Shown piece by piece: positions 7,877 to 16,171 of a DNA stretch of 64,000 bases. Each line of letters begins with the position of its first letter. Positions within the stretch are counted from its first letter, which is position 1. A program made the translations under genes and the position numbers. The notes under the pieces are model-generated. The model saw nothing but the letters and a program-made list of their open reading frames with translations. It did not search any database and was not told the DNA's origin. Source of the stretch: JAFAGO01 sp031987605 (GTDB lineage Bacteria > Bacteroidota > Bacteroidia > Flavobacteriales > Weeksellaceae); the NCBI GenBank assembly GCA_031987605.1, contig DALZZF010000003.1, positions 124,001 through 188,000 of the forward strand, given 5' to 3'.

Positions 7877-8884
7877 TTATTTTATGGATTTTCCTTCGAT
7901 TACATCGGAAGACAATATTCTGGTTTTTTCACCCGAATGATAATTGGCAATCATTCCGTGAAGCATTTTAACTGCTTCTTCCGCCATTTCATCCAAAGGC
8001 TGCTGTATAAAAGTGATTTTCGTGGGAAATAGTGAATATGCTTCTGTTTCATCAAATGCAAGCACCGAAACATCTTCCGGAACTTTAATGTCGTTCATTA
8101 AAAGGTATTTAAGACCTGCAACGGCTAATTTGTTGCTCGAAAAATACAATGCCGTATTCTTGGGATTTTTGCCCAGCAACAACTGAAGTCCGGATTGTAC
8201 TTCCGAGGAAATATTATTCAGTCCGACCAACACTTTTTCCGAAACGACAGGATTTCCCGAATGAGAAACCGCATTGTCAAACCCGTGTTCGCGGTCAAGA
8301 AGATGGGGCATTGTGGTTTGATAGCCAATATATACAATCGTATCAAAGCTTTTTTGCAAAAGTTTTTGCGTTGCTTTTTCAGATATTTCCTTGTTGTTGA
8401 TGAGGATTCCGGGAATATTCACATTTTCTATGTAGCGGTCAATCATCACCACAGGATATTCCTTTTCCACCAGTCGATTCAGGGTATTTTCGGCGTTTGC
8501 AACCGGGGCAATAATCAGTCCGTCCACTTGCTGTTGCGAAAATAATTCCACCAGCATTTGAAATTTTTCGGCATTTTCATCAGAACTTCCGATGATTAAA
8601 GTATAACCCAGTTCCAATGCTTTATTTTCAATTTTTCTTGCCAGCGTGGAATAGAATTCATTGGAAATATCGGCCACAATTAATCCCAAAAGTTTGGTTT
8701 TATTCGTCTTCAGGCTTTTGGCCGCTTTGTTGGGTTGATAGTTTATGGTTTCTGCGATTTGTAAAATTCTTTCTTTAGTGGCTTCACTTATTTTCTGACC
8801 TTCCTTTTTATTAAGAACATAGGATACCGTTGCAACAGAAACTTCTGCAATTCGGGCAATGTCTTTAATGGAGGTGCGTTTCAT
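7877..8884 (-). CDS. LacI/GalR-family transcriptional regulator
   Basis: A 335-aa protein. Residues 4-27 form the LacI helix-turn-helix (IKDIARIAEVSVATVSYVLN), followed by the hinge region and a periplasmic-binding-protein-like sugar sensor domain to the C terminus. It heads the cluster of kinase, permease, porin and epimerase, and so is most likely the local repressor whose effector is the sugar or its phosphate. A perfect Bacteroidota -7 element for this gene lies at 8904-8911 (CAAAAGTA on the plus strand); no clear -33 element accompanies it. Confidence 0.9.
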   Translation of the reverse strand: MKRTSIKDIARIAEVSVATVSYVLNKKEGQKISEATKERILQIAETINYQPNKAAKSLKTNKTKLLGLIVADISNEFYSTLARKIENKALELGYTLIIGSSDENAEKFQMLVELFSQQQVDGLIIAPVANAENTLNRLVEKEYPVVMIDRYIENVNIPGILINNKEISEKATQKLLQKSFDTIVYIGYQTTMPHLLDREHGFDNAVSHSGNPVVSEKVLVGLNNISSEVQSGLQLLLGKNPKNTALYFSSNKLAVAGLKYLLMNDIKVPEDVSVLAFDETEAYSLFPTKITFIQQPLDEMAEEAVKMLHGMIANYHSGEKTRILSSDVIEGKSIK

Positions 8885-8903
8885 AAATCATTTATTTACA
8901 GTG

Positions 8904-8911
8904 CAAAAGTA
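8904..8911 (-). promoter_or_regulatory. -7 promoter element for lacI
   Basis: On the minus strand this reads TACTTTTG, a perfect match to the Bacteroidota -7 consensus TAnnTTTG, 20 bp upstream of the lacI ATG. No TTTG -33 element is seen at the usual distance. Confidence 0.45.
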
Positions 8912-8946
8912 ATTCTAACCTTGATTAAAAAAAACGGATTAATTTT

Positions 8947-8976
8947 TTTGCAAATTCAAAAAAAAGTGTACTTTCG
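8947..8976 (+). promoter_or_regulatory. Plus-strand promoter without a downstream gene
   Basis: TTTG at 8947-8950, an 18-bp spacer and TACTTTCG at 8969-8976 give a near-consensus Bacteroidota promoter pointing right. No plus-strand reading frame follows before the convergent mutase gene at 9294. The 409-bp gap 8885-9293 otherwise holds only the operator copy at 9109-9120 and AT-rich sequence. Confidence 0.45.
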
Positions 8977-9108
8977 CAAATTTTTAACTTTCTAATTGAA
9001 ATTAATTTAATATTCTGAAAATCAATTGTTTATTTAGTTATTTTTTATGTTTACAATTGAAATATGAACGGAATATTAATAAAAACCCAATGTATCATTA
9101 CTATTTGG

Positions 9109-9120
9109 TTAATCGTTTAA
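9109..9120. promoter_or_regulatory. Second candidate LacI-family operator (one mismatch)
   Basis: TTAATCGTTTAA differs from the palindrome at 7848-7859 at one position. It lies about 225 bp upstream of the lacI start. Two sites about 1.26 kb apart would suit repression by looping, or this one may control the orphan rightward promoter. Confidence 0.45.
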
Positions 9121-9293
9121 GTTGTGAATTTTCAAAAAGATGATGAAAGTCAGAAAATTACAGTCTGTTGAATTTACATCAAATTCAATTTTCTTTGTTT
9201 TTAAAATGAAGTCAAAAAAATCACGGTTTGTTCCTACGGAACAATTAAACAATTTTTCTGTTTTTTATTAATGTTGTTCCAAAAATATATTTT

Positions 9294-11417
9294 CTATCCC
9301 AACAACTTCTCCAAAACCCGCACTGCACATTCCGGAATATTGGTTCCCGGTCCGAAAATGAAATCCGCGCCGTTATTATACAGAAATTCATAATCCTGTT
9401 GTGGAATTACACCTCCAACCACAATGGTAACATCGTCTGCTCCAAGTTTTTCGAGTTCTTCCACCACCTGCGGAACGAGCGTATTGTGTCCGGCTGCCAA
9501 TGAAGAAACGCCCAGAACGTGAATATCGTTTTCCACCGCCTGTTTCGCCACTTCTTCAGGTGTCTGGAATAACGGCGCAACATCCACATCAAATCCCATA
9601 TCGGCGAATGCGGTTGCCACGACTTTTGCCCCGCGATCGTGACCGTCCTGTCCCATTTTGGCCACCATAATTCTTGGACGGCGGCCTTCTTCTTCCTCAA
9701 ATTTTTGGGCGAGATTCACGGCTTTTTCAAAGTATTCGTTTTTTCCTGCATTCATGGCATATACTCCTGAAATGGTTTTGATATTGGCTTTGTAACGTCC
9801 GAATTCTTCTTCCATTGCATCGCTCATTTCACCTAAAGTTACTCGTCTGCGCGCTGCTTCAATACATAAAGCGAGAAGATTTCCTTTCCCGGTTTTTGAA
9901 GTTTCCCGGATTTGGTTTAGAATTTCATTAACTTTTTCGGAATTGCGTTCGGCTTTTATTTTATTCAGGCGTTCGATTTGCTTTCTGCGGACTTCGGTAT
10001 TGTCGATGGCGAGAATTTCAATTTCGGGTTGCTTTAATTCTGATTTAAAAGAATTTACACCAATGATAAATTCTTCACCGCTGTCAATTTTGGCTTGCTT
10101 GATGGCGGCAGCTTCTTCAATTCTCATCTTTGGAATTCCGGCTTCAATGGCTTTGGTCATTCCGCCTTCCTGCTCTACTTCATCGATATATTCCATTGCT
10201 TTGTCAATCATTTGCTGGGTTAAAGTTTCCACCAAATGACTTCCGCCCATCGGATCTACCACATCGCAAATATGACTTTCCTGTTGCAGAATAATCTGCG
10301 TATTTCTCGCAATTTTTGCAGAATAATCGGTGGGCAAAGCAATCGCTTCATCCAAAGCGTTGGTGTGCAAAGACTGCGTTCCGCCTAAAGCCGAAGACAG
10401 GGCTTCAATTGCTGTTCTTGTGATATTATTAAAAGGTTCCTGCTCGGTCAAACTCCAACCCGAAGTTTGAGAATGTGTTCTTAATGCTAAAGATTTTTGA
10501 TTTTGAGGATTGAATTGAGTTAATAAATTTGCCCAAATATATCGTGCTGCACGCATTTTTGCAATTTCTTCAAAATGATTCATTCCAATCGCCCAGAAAA
10601 AAGACAATCTTGGCGCAAAATCATCCACTTTCATTCCTGCGGAAATCCCGGTTCGCACATACTCCAAACCGTCGGCTAAAGTGTACGCCATTTCCAAAAC
10701 TGGTGTTGCTCCTGCTTCCTGCATGTGATAACCAGAAATAGAAATCGAATTGAATTTCGGAATATTTTGAGAGGTATATTCAAAAATATCGGCAATAATT
10801 TTCATGGAAGGTTTTGGTGGATAGATATAGGTGTTTCTTACCATAAATTCTTTCAGAATATCGTTCTGAATCGTTCCTGAAAGCTTTTCCTGAGAAACAC
10901 CCTGTTCTTCCGCAGCCACAATATAAAAAGACAAAATCGGCAAAACAGCCCCGTTCATCGTCATGGAAACCGAAATTTCATCAAGCGGAATCTGGTCGAA
11001 CAAAATCTTCATATCTTCCACAGAATCAATCGCAACACCTGCTTTTCCCACATCACCTACCACACGAGGATGATCCGAATCATAACCGCGATGCGTTGCC
11101 AAGTCGAAAGCTACGGAAAGTCCTTTCTGTCCCGCTGCCAGATTTCTTCGGTAAAAAGCATTGGATTCTTCAGCTGTTGAAAATCCGGCATACTGACGAA
11201 TGGTCCAGGGTTTCTGAACGTACATCGTTGTATACGGACCACGCAAGTATGGCGCGATTCCGGCGGAATATCCTTTTTCTGTCAGTTTTTGAGAGTCAGA
11301 TGGTGAATAAGAAGATTTTAACTGAAGTCCGTCTTTTTCGAAACCGTAACTTTCCGTAAGACCATCATATTGAAAATTCTGAAAATCAGGATTTTGTATT
11401 TGTATTTTTTTGCGCAT
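9294..11417 (-). CDS. mutB: Methylmalonyl-CoA mutase, catalytic (large) subunit
   Basis: A 707-aa adenosylcobalamin enzyme interconverting succinyl-CoA and methylmalonyl-CoA. The catalytic TIM barrel fills roughly the first 540 residues. The C-terminal B12 domain carries the cobalt-ligand motif DGHDRG (DxHxxG) and later the GGVIPQQDYEFL region. I place the start at the ATG at 11415-11417 (MRKKIQIQN). The upstream extension of 32 codons to 11513 is AT-rich, rich in Phe, Ile and Leu, and runs into the divergent peroxiredoxin promoter region. The usual mutA small subunit is not next to it, nor is a MeaB-type chaperone. Confidence 0.92.
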   Translation of the reverse strand: MRKKIQIQNPDFQNFQYDGLTESYGFEKDGLQLKSSYSPSDSQKLTEKGYSAGIAPYLRGPYTTMYVQKPWTIRQYAGFSTAEESNAFYRRNLAAGQKGLSVAFDLATHRGYDSDHPRVVGDVGKAGVAIDSVEDMKILFDQIPLDEISVSMTMNGAVLPILSFYIVAAEEQGVSQEKLSGTIQNDILKEFMVRNTYIYPPKPSMKIIADIFEYTSQNIPKFNSISISGYHMQEAGATPVLEMAYTLADGLEYVRTGISAGMKVDDFAPRLSFFWAIGMNHFEEIAKMRAARYIWANLLTQFNPQNQKSLALRTHSQTSGWSLTEQEPFNNITRTAIEALSSALGGTQSLHTNALDEAIALPTDYSAKIARNTQIILQQESHICDVVDPMGGSHLVETLTQQMIDKAMEYIDEVEQEGGMTKAIEAGIPKMRIEEAAAIKQAKIDSGEEFIIGVNSFKSELKQPEIEILAIDNTEVRRKQIERLNKIKAERNSEKVNEILNQIRETSKTGKGNLLALCIEAARRRVTLGEMSDAMEEEFGRYKANIKTISGVYAMNAGKNEYFEKAVNLAQKFEEEEGRRPRIMVAKMGQDGHDRGAKVVATAFADMGFDVDVAPLFQTPEEVAKQAVENDIHVLGVSSLAAGHNTLVPQVVEELEKLGADDVTIVVGGVIPQQDYEFLYNNGADFIFGPGTNIPECAVRVLEKLLG

Positions 11418-11533
11418 TGTACAAGGAAATTGTAAGATTCTAAAGTTAAGAATTTTAAAGATAATATGAAGATTTTGTAATAAAATTGAGAAAAACTTTC
11501 TTATTTTTAACACATTAAAAATTACCTAACACG

Positions 11534-11995
11534 ATGTTAACTATTGGAACTTCTGCCCCGGATTTTGAACTGTATGCCACCCCGGATCAGAAAGTAAAAC
11601 TCAGCGAACTGAAAGGCAAAAAAGTTATTCTGGCTTTTTATCCTGCGGACTGGAGCCCGGTTTGTTCCGACGAACTGACCATTTACAACGAAGCTTTAAA
11701 ACTATTTGAAAAATACAACGCCCAACTGGTCGGCATTTCCGTGGACAGCAAATGGAGCCATATCGCATTTTCGGAGCAGCATCATTTTCATTTTCCGCTT
11801 CTTGCTGATTTTGAACCAAAAGGTGCGGTTGCAAAACTGTATGAATCGTATGATGATGAAAATGGGGTTTGCAAACGTTCCATTTATCTGATTGATGAAA
11901 ACGGAATTATCCGATGGAATTATCTTTCTCCTGTGGGCATTAATCCTGGTGCTGACGGAATTTTAGACGCACTGGATACACTTGACAAACATTAA
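11534..11995 (+). CDS. bcp: Bcp/PrxQ-type peroxiredoxin
   Basis: A 153-aa AhpC/TSA-family thiol peroxidase. The peroxidatic Cys44 is in the PADWSPVCSDE motif, which matches the family form P-x3-(T/S)-x2-C. A second Cys at residue 113 (NGVCKRS) could act as resolving Cys; in BCP proteins the resolving Cys is usually close to the first, so this enzyme may instead behave as an AhpE/1-Cys type. It has no signal peptide and should reduce peroxides in the cytoplasm. The gene is followed 3 bp later by a DsbA-like gene, which suggests co-expression for thiol redox work. Confidence 0.88.
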   Translation: MLTIGTSAPDFELYATPDQKVKLSELKGKKVILAFYPADWSPVCSDELTIYNEALKLFEKYNAQLVGISVDSKWSHIAFSEQHHFHFPLLADFEPKGAVAKLYESYDDENGVCKRSIYLIDENGIIRWNYLSPVGINPGADGILDALDTLDKH

Positions 11996-11998
11996 AAC

Positions 11999-12523
11999 AT
12001 GAGCACACTACATCCTCCTGTAAACGAAAACGATCATTTCCAGGGCAATCCCGAAAAAGCAAAAGTCATCCTGACGGAATATGGCGATTACCAATGTCCA
12101 AGTTGTGGAGAAGCCTACCCGATTGTAAAAAATCTGCAGGAATATTTCAGAGAAAGTTTGCTTTTTGTATTCAGGAATTTTCCTTTAACTGAAATTCATC
12201 CGGATGCTTTCAATGCGGCATTGGCTGCTGAAGCTGCAGGAAAACAGAACAAATTCTGGGAAATGCACGACATTCTCTATGAAAACCAAAGCCGGCTTGA
12301 TTTGGAAGCTCTGGAATATTACGCTGAAGAACTTGGACTGAAGGTCAATACTTTTCAACGGGAACTTCAAAGTAAAGCACTTCAGGAAAAAGTAGAAAAT
12401 GATATGGAATCCGGATTGCGAAGTGGGGTAAACGGTACCCCATCATTCTACATCAACAATGAAAAATACAATGAAGATTACAGCGAAAGTTTCCTAAAAG
12501 CCGTAATTGAACAGTATCTGTAA
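11999..12523 (+). CDS. DsbA-like thioredoxin-fold oxidoreductase (cytoplasmic)
   Basis: A 174-aa thioredoxin-fold protein with the active site CPSC at residues 33-36, an inserted helical domain, and the cis-Pro loop NGTPSFYIN near 142-150. No signal peptide or lipobox is present, so it probably acts in the cytoplasm, unlike true DsbA. It is 3 bp downstream of the peroxiredoxin gene and may serve as its reductant or as a partner in disulfide repair (inference). The pair shares one terminator. Confidence 0.85.
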   Translation: MSTLHPPVNENDHFQGNPEKAKVILTEYGDYQCPSCGEAYPIVKNLQEYFRESLLFVFRNFPLTEIHPDAFNAALAAEAAGKQNKFWEMHDILYENQSRLDLEALEYYAEELGLKVNTFQRELQSKALQEKVENDMESGLRSGVNGTPSFYINNEKYNEDYSESFLKAVIEQYL

Positions 12524-12530
12524 AAAATTA

Positions 12531-12555
12531 AAGCCTGCTTTTCGGCAGGCTTTTT
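12531..12555. terminator. Convergent terminator for the dsbA-like gene and prfA
   Basis: AAGCCTGC (12531-12538) pairs with GCAGGCTT (12545-12552) around a 6-nt loop, followed by five T on the plus strand. The stem is GC-rich in an AT-rich setting. It lies between the converging stop codons at 12523 and 12575. Confidence 0.85.
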
Positions 12556-12574
12556 ATCTATTTTTGAAAATGTT

Positions 12575-13660
12575 TTAAATCTCGTTTTCTTCACCTTTTA
12601 ATTTTTCGGCATTTTCAGCCATGATGACGGCATCGATCATTTCCTGAATATCACCGTTCATGTAGGCATCCAGATTGTAAATAGATTTATTGATGCGGTG
12701 ATCGGTAACGCGACCTTGCGGATAATTATAGGTTTTGATTTTTGCGGAGCGGTCTCCTGTTGAAACCATTGTTTTACGCTGTGCTGCAATATCTCCAACC
12801 ACTTCCTGCAATTTAATATCATATAATTTTGCACGAAGCATTTCCATTGCCAATTCTCTGTTTGCCAACTGTGAACGCGCCTGCTGACAAACCACCACAA
12901 TTCCGGAAGGTTTATGAGTGAGCTGCACTTTTGTTTCCACTTTGTTTACGTTCTGTCCACCTGCACCTCCGGAACGCGAAGTTTGCATTTCGATATCTGC
13001 AGGATTAATTTCCACATCAACTTCTTCCGCTTCGGGGAGAACCGCAATTGTAATGGCTGAAGTGTGAACTCGCCCCTGAGATTCCGTTTCCGGAACACGC
13101 TGTACACGGTGAACACCGGATTCAAATTTCATAATTCCGTATACGCCTTCCCCTTCCACTTTCATCACCAACTCTTTATAGCCTTTTGATGCTTCGGAAG
13201 CATCCGTAACCTCGTGTTTCCAGCCTTTATTTTTAAAATACATGGTGTACATTCTGTACATATCTTCCACAAAAATAGCGGCTTCATCTCCTCCTGTTCC
13301 GGAACGCAATTCTACAATCACGTTTTTATCATCGGCAGGATCTTTGGGAATCAGCAGATATTTTAAATCTTCTTCAAACTGAGGAATTCTTTCCTGTGCG
13401 GCGTATTTTTCTTCTTTTGCCAGTTCCACCAGATCTTTGTCGGAACCGTCTTCAATAATTTCATCGGATTCGGCAATGGTATCCAGTGCAGATTTGTATT
13501 CATCATACACCTTTACAATTTTACCCAAATCGCTGTATTCTTTGTTGAGTTTGGAATATTGTTTCTGATCAGAAATCACATCAGGCTGAATAATAAGATC
13601 GGCAACCTCATTATATCTTTGCTTGATGGCTTCTAATTTGGGAATTAAAGACTTTGACAT
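12575..13660 (-). CDS. prfA: Peptide chain release factor 1
   Basis: A 361-aa class I release factor for UAA and UAG. The GGQ motif is at 234-236, and the stop-codon recognition tripeptide appears as Pro-Glu-Thr at 190-192 (PxT form of RF1), followed by ESQGRVHTSA. Length and domain order are normal. A perfect -7 promoter element (CAAAGATA on the plus strand, 13680-13687) lies 20 bp upstream of the ATG. No prmC methyltransferase gene is adjacent. Confidence 0.96.
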   Translation of the reverse strand: MSKSLIPKLEAIKQRYNEVADLIIQPDVISDQKQYSKLNKEYSDLGKIVKVYDEYKSALDTIAESDEIIEDGSDKDLVELAKEEKYAAQERIPQFEEDLKYLLIPKDPADDKNVIVELRSGTGGDEAAIFVEDMYRMYTMYFKNKGWKHEVTDASEASKGYKELVMKVEGEGVYGIMKFESGVHRVQRVPETESQGRVHTSAITIAVLPEAEEVDVEINPADIEMQTSRSGGAGGQNVNKVETKVQLTHKPSGIVVVCQQARSQLANRELAMEMLRAKLYDIKLQEVVGDIAAQRKTMVSTGDRSAKIKTYNYPQGRVTDHRINKSIYNLDAYMNGDIQEMIDAVIMAENAEKLKGEENEI

Positions 13661-13728
13661 CGTGGAATTTTTGTGGTGGCAAAGATACGAATTTCATTCC
13701 TTAAGAAGAACTATTGCCTGTTTCGCGA

Positions 13729-15756
13729 TCAGCGATTTTTCACCAGAATCCATCCTGTGTATTTCATAAAGGTGGAAAAATCATCCTGTTCATTCCACGA
13801 AACGATATACCAATACGTTCCGGAAAGCAGTTTCCCGTTTTGAGAAACACCTTTCCAAATGGAGGAATTTGAATTTTTGCCGGAAAAAACCATTGCACCA
13901 TAACGATCGAAAATTTTAAAACTGAAATTATTCTTGGAAGTCAAAAGGCTGAAATCGATTTCATCATTAAAACCATCATTATTTGGAGTAATCACATTGG
14001 GAATAGTAAGAATTACCAATGAATACTCCGCAATATTACAGCCGAAATCATCTTTTACAAAAATAGTATGAGATCCGCCTTCCGAAAAAGTCAGCACATG
14101 GGAAGTCTGCCAGTCGATTCCATTCAAGGAGTAATAAAGCGGTGCCTGTCCGCCAACGGTTTCTACAAAAATCTGATTTCCTTCTACCTGAACCCTTGAT
14201 ATTCGTATCGGAGTACTAACAATCAGTTTGATTTCAGCAACATCAAAACAACCGTTTGAATTGCTTACCCGCGCAAAAACGGTGGTTGAAGGAGACAAAA
14301 ATGTTTCCGGATTTGGAATGGCATTCATATTTTGAATGGCATCATTTTCATGTTTAAAGTAGCGGATTTCGGAATTTGGAGCAGCCGTTACCTCTGCTTC
14401 TGAAAGATTAAAAACGGCTTCTGAAATTTCAGGAGATTCGCTACACGACTGCAATTCATCATCCGTTGCGACAATGCCTTCATGATAAATCAGTTGGATT
14501 TTTGCATACCGAAAACAGCCGGAACTGTGAATGATTTTTACATAAACATCACTGAAATCGGATGTTTCATACTGTGCAAAATCCAGAATTTTATTATTTC
14601 CTGAGAGCAGATCTGAAAGTGTAAGGTAATATTCTTTTGTGGTATTGGATTCAGTAGTAACCTCCGCATCAGAAAGATTGAAAACCGCAGAATTCAGAAG
14701 ACCGCAACTTTCCAGAGGTGCATCTTTTACTTTAATAAAATTTCCGTTAAGACGAATCTTTACCTCCGCATTACAAAGCGTTGTAGAAGGATCTGCAATG
14801 ATTACATATATGATTTTGTTTTCCGAAAAAGTATAATTTTCCGGATTGGTGATGACGTTTCCATTTTGGGAATCCACGTACGAAATACTGTAATTCTCCG
14901 GATTGCTGACCATCTGATTTTCAAACTGGGTAAGATCAAATGTAAGGCTTCCATCTTCATAATCTGGGCAGGAAAGATTAGGTTGAAATTCCTGTTGTAA
15001 AACCGGAACCCTGTCCACATATACTTTTACATTTTTCACGGAATGGCGAGATGTGGCACCGCCGGTTGATGCGGAGAATCCAAAGTAACCGTTCGTCATT
15101 GTGGCAGCTGCGCCAGCCGGAATCAAAGATTGATTAACCAGAAGCGTTCCGTCCAGCCAAAGCTGTATGCGTGTTCTACCCGGATTTGCAGCATCTTTTT
15201 CGCCGGTTACTTTTACGTGTTTATAGGTGGATCCGACAAAAGGATGAGTTGCATTCAAATCCGGACTGTGATAGGAACTTCCGGCAGTATCATTAAATTC
15301 TATATTGCCGGGATTGCTTCCGTACAATACATGAATTTTGCTCATTTGTCCGTTGTTGGTATTGTTGAAGGTATCAAAACCAATCATCAATCCAACAGAG
15401 TTTTGCGGAATTCCCATTCCTGCACCCAATTCGTAATTGGCCGGAGGATTTACGAGATACCAAAATGCCAAACCATCGCCCATCCTTAAATCTGCGGTTC
15501 CGTTTCCATCGATTCTAAAATCAAATTCCACGGTCCATTTTTCGCAGTAATTCAGGTTAATAGGTTCGTTTAATTTTACCGCTCCCACTTTCCAAGTAAC
15601 GTCGGGCGTGAGTTTGATAAAATCGTCTTCCGCAACAGCATCCGACACCAAAGTCCATCCCGAAGTATTAATCGGATTTCCGGTAAGTTCATACGTTTGG
15701 GCAAAGGGGATCTGTATGCAGAAAAATAGAATGAGTGCAGAAAAAAAACCTTTCAT
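13729..15756 (-). CDS. Secreted L-type-lectin-like protein with T9SS type B sorting domain
   Basis: A 675-aa extracellular protein from the ATG at 15756; an alternative start at 15783 adds nine residues before the signal peptide. The signal peptide (MKGFF to FAQ) is followed by a bacterial lectin/concanavalin-like sandwich (about residues 20-250, with GDGLAFWYL and the VGLMIGFDTFNN region). Two or three short Cys-containing repeats each carry an AVFNLSDAEVT-type string. The last 85 residues form a gliding-motility/T9SS type B domain (NVITPNNDGFND, the FDRYGAMVF strand, GTYWYIVSW). It is probably a surface-anchored or secreted sugar-binding adhesin. Confidence 0.87.
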   Translation of the reverse strand: MKGFFSALILFFCIQIPFAQTYELTGNPINTSGWTLVSDAVAEDDFIKLTPDVTWKVGAVKLNEPINLNYCEKWTVEFDFRIDGNGTADLRMGDGLAFWYLVNPPANYELGAGMGIPQNSVGLMIGFDTFNNTNNGQMSKIHVLYGSNPGNIEFNDTAGSSYHSPDLNATHPFVGSTYKHVKVTGEKDAANPGRTRIQLWLDGTLLVNQSLIPAGAAATMTNGYFGFSASTGGATSRHSVKNVKVYVDRVPVLQQEFQPNLSCPDYEDGSLTFDLTQFENQMVSNPENYSISYVDSQNGNVITNPENYTFSENKIIYVIIADPSTTLCNAEVKIRLNGNFIKVKDAPLESCGLLNSAVFNLSDAEVTTESNTTKEYYLTLSDLLSGNNKILDFAQYETSDFSDVYVKIIHSSGCFRYAKIQLIYHEGIVATDDELQSCSESPEISEAVFNLSEAEVTAAPNSEIRYFKHENDAIQNMNAIPNPETFLSPSTTVFARVSNSNGCFDVAEIKLIVSTPIRISRVQVEGNQIFVETVGGQAPLYYSLNGIDWQTSHVLTFSEGGSHTIFVKDDFGCNIAEYSLVILTIPNVITPNNDGFNDEIDFSLLTSKNNFSFKIFDRYGAMVFSGKNSNSSIWKGVSQNGKLLSGTYWYIVSWNEQDDFSTFMKYTGWILVKNR

Positions 15757-15785
15757 CCGATATTTCTTGGTGTAAACATACAAAA

Positions 15786-15812
15786 AATCAGTTTCAAAAA
15801 ATGAAACTGATT
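15786..15812 (-). terminator. Hairpin with T run just upstream of the lectin gene
   Basis: AATCAGTTTC (15786-15795) pairs perfectly with GAAACTGATT (15803-15812), loop of 7 nt. On the minus strand it is followed by T bases (complement of 15782-15787). It would end transcription coming from the EptA gene or act as an attenuator in the lectin leader. The gap from 15813 to 16171 shows no gene I can support. Confidence 0.6.
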
Positions 15813-16171
15813 CGTATATATTACCGGGTTTTGATATGATTTTCTTCAGTTCGCAAAATCACATCCGTATGGAATTCAACTGAAATTTTCTTATTTAAAC
15901 TGAGTTCGGGATAAGAAAGCACAATATTACATTGATTTTTAATCAAATAATAATTTTATCGCAATGAAAGACAAAGACTTTTTTCATTTCTAAAATGTTT
16001 TTAAGAAATACAAAAGCCACTTCGTTTATAAAAGAAATACAAAACTTGTATTATTTCAATAAGTTTTACGGCTTTGTATGCCTTAAAATATTAAAAATCA
16101 AATCATTATTTTTTTTGTTTGACTTTGCGTTTCAAAAAGTTTATCCCGAATTGAGGTTATTTAACCTGAGT

